From Clostridium sp. (lineage in GTDB: Bacteria > Bacillota_A > Clostridia > Lachnospirales > Lachnospiraceae), in the NCBI GenBank assembly GCA_023666975.1, contig JAMPAW010000177.1, forward strand, positions 1-6,640: a stretch of 6,640 nt of DNA, given 5' to 3'. Below the pieces are notes generated by a model. The model worked only from the letters and a program-made list of their open reading frames with translations, was not told the origin of the DNA and ran no database searches. The position numbers and the translations under genes are program-made. Shown here one piece after another: positions 5,842 to 6,640 of the stretch; within the stretch, counting starts at the first letter, position 1; each line of letters opens with the position of its first letter.

Positions 5842-6395
5842 AATGCAACTCCCTTTTTTTCTAAATAAATCTTCATTTTACCTCTAATTCGCAGCATTTT
5901 TACGGATATATAATTCTCTGTCTTTCCAAATTCCTCTGCTATATCTTTTATAGATTCTGCATACCAATATCTTTTAACAAACATAACGCGACTTTTCTTA
6001 TCCAGCGAATCTAAAAAATTACCAATAATCCTTGACAAATCTTCATCTGAACAAGAACCGGAGTCCTGTGTTGCAGACGGAATACATTCCTCTAATTCAG
6101 AAAGTGATACATCATAAAATCCGTTCCTTCTCTTTGCCGTATTATAGCGATATTTTTTTATTGCTATATATCTTGTAATTTTACAAACATATGTAACTAA
6201 TGGATTTGGCTTTTGTGGAGGAACGCTATTCCATACTCCTAAATATGTATCATTGACACATTCTTCTGCATCTTCCAAATTATTTAGTATATTAAAGGCA
6301 ATCTTTCTACAAGTACCACCATACTTATAAGAAAGCTCTACTATAGCCTGCTCAGATCGCAAAAAAAATAATTCGATTATTTTTATATCTTCCAT
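5838..6395 (-). CDS. ECF-type RNA polymerase sigma factor (sigma-70 family)
   Basis: 185 residues. Region 2 lies at about 8-80, with RSEQAIVELSYKYGGTCRKIAFNI and the core motif NLEDAEECVNDTYLGVWNSVPP (39-60). A linker follows at about 90-120 (LSELEECIPSATQDSG). Region 4 lies at about 122-180: LDSLDKKSRVMFVKRYWYAESIKDIAEEFGKTENYISVKMLRIRGKMKIYLEK, whose helix-turn-helix recognises the -35 element. There are no regions 1.1 or 3, typical of ECF factors. The ATG at 6395 is preceded by a near-perfect AGGAGGT at 6-nt spacing. It heads a - strand operon, overlaps the anti-sigma gene by 4 bp, and very likely activates transcription of the secreted-protein genes downstream, perhaps also its own promoter. 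I could not pick out its promoter with confidence. Confidence 0.95.
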   Translation of the reverse strand: MEDIKIIELFFLRSEQAIVELSYKYGGTCRKIAFNILNNLEDAEECVNDTYLGVWNSVPPQKPNPLVTYVCKITRYIAIKKYRYNTAKRRNGFYDVSLSELEECIPSATQDSGSCSDEDLSRIIGNFLDSLDKKSRVMFVKRYWYAESIKDIAEEFGKTENYISVKMLRIRGKMKIYLEKKGVAL

Positions 6396-6441
6396 ACTCT
6401 ACCTCCTATCTTAATACTACCGAAAATTCCTTGAATATTAC

Positions 6442-6458
6442 AAATTTCATGAAAATTT
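6442..6458. repeat. Short palindrome upstream of the sigma gene, possible operator
   Basis: AAATTTCATGAAAATTT contains the perfect palindrome TTTCATGAAA flanked by AAATTT arms. It lies about 47 bp upstream of the sigma start, where a regulator could bind. In such AT-rich DNA it can arise by chance. Confidence 0.25.
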
Positions 6459-6545
6459 AATCATTTTTTCTTCAACACTAATCCTTTTTCTAATTTGCAC
6501 TATTCTTGCTAATTTGTCTATCAAATAATTTATACTTTTAATTAG

Positions 6546-6584
6546 CTGGCACAACATTGGCACAAAACTTTCCCAAATTGGCAC
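6546..6584 (+). repeat. Three helically phased TTGGCAC-type direct repeats
   Basis: CTGGCAC (6546-6552), TTGGCAC (6557-6563) and TTGGCAC (6578-6584) start 11 and 21 bp apart, one and two turns of the helix, so all present the same face. This is the arrangement expected of a protein-binding cluster, for example arm sites for a recombinase or its excision factor, or a repressor site. Part could be coincidence if the region is coding. Confidence 0.4.
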
Positions 6585-6598
6585 TGCTTTGCGATTTA

Positions 6599-6633
6599 CA
6601 CGGTAAATCCCATATGTTAAAATGGGTATCGTG
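6599..6633. repeat. Imperfect inverted repeat near the right edge
   Basis: CACGGTA...CCCAT (6599-6613) pairs with ATGGG TATCGTG (6622-6633), with a 3-nt bulge (AAT), one G-T pair and a loop of about 8 nt. It could be an mRNA structure or, with the repeats beside it, part of a recombination site. The window ends 7 bp later, so its setting is not visible. Confidence 0.3.
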
Positions 6634-6640
6634 AAAAATC

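Larger units (their letters stand above)
6447..6638 (-). other. Possible C-terminal end of a gene entering from the right edge (ambiguous)
   Basis: On the - strand one frame is open from the edge to a TGA at 6447-6449, giving 63 residues including AVPIWESFVPMLCQLIKSI and ending EEKMIKFS. A second frame is open to a TAA at 6538-6540, 33 residues ending ANVVPAN. At most one can be real. The position, just upstream of the sigma gene and same-stranded, would suit a gene such as an integrase whose tail reaches this far, but I see no catalytic motif in the visible part and do not assign a family. Confidence 0.25.
6396..6640. other. Upstream region of the sigma operon; no convincing promoter visible
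   Basis: Very AT-rich. On the - strand there are isolated hexamers such as TTGATA and TATAAA, but none pair at 16-18 bp spacing with good matches, and no typical ECF -35/-10 pair stands out. The right half holds the phased TTGGCAC repeats, an imperfect hairpin and a possible gene end described separately. The operon promoter probably lies between about 6400 and 6540. Confidence 0.4.

Noticed and set aside
1..6640. CRISPR array, tRNA, rRNA or complete insertion sequence
   Set aside because: No regularly spaced repeats of suitable length, no tRNA cloverleaf or rRNA sequence, and no transposase reading frame were seen.

Overview
The window looks like part of a Clostridia genome, most likely a gut Lachnospiraceae-type Firmicute. 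The evidence is strong AGGAGG-type ribosome binding sites, AT-rich intergenic DNA, an ECF sigma factor of a type common in that group, and lipobox lipoproteins. The left 1.7 kb resembles the accessory-protein end of an integrative/conjugative element, but no relaxase, coupling protein or complete integrase is present, so that is inference.

Layout. (1) Positions 1-1716, + strand, visibly GC-rich: the 3' end of an unidentified proline/lysine-rich protein, then a 443-residue protein with an acidic Ala/Pro-rich N-terminal half and up to three S1-like (OB-fold) units. It is closed by a hairpin at 1726-1755. (2) Positions 1756-2128: an AT-rich gap with no convincing gene, only tiny open frames and a weak repeat. 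(3) Positions 2129-6395, - strand, AT-rich: a six-gene operon read right to left. It encodes an ECF sigma factor, a single-pass anti-sigma factor, a small acidic lipoprotein, a secreted Amidase_6-type protein interrupted by an in-frame TAG just after its signal peptide, a secreted matrixin-like metzincin protease, and a second lipoprotein. All junctions are tight (a 4-bp GTGA overlap or gaps of 13-46 bp), so they are probably one transcript. (4) Positions 6396-6640: the operon's upstream region, with helically phased TTGGCAC repeats, an imperfect hairpin and the possible tail of a gene entering from the right edge.

Working model (inference): the sigma/anti-sigma pair senses an envelope or surface signal and switches on a secreted kit of two hydrolases flanked by two lipoproteins. 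The lipoprotein directly after the protease has a strand pattern resembling OB-fold/NTR (TIMP-like) modules and could be its inhibitor or self-protection factor. The amidase is intact from signal peptide to C-terminus apart from one TAG codon, suggesting recent inactivation of one component, strain variation or a sequencing error. The sharp composition change and possible integration-site structures at the right edge are compatible with the operon being cargo of a mobile element.
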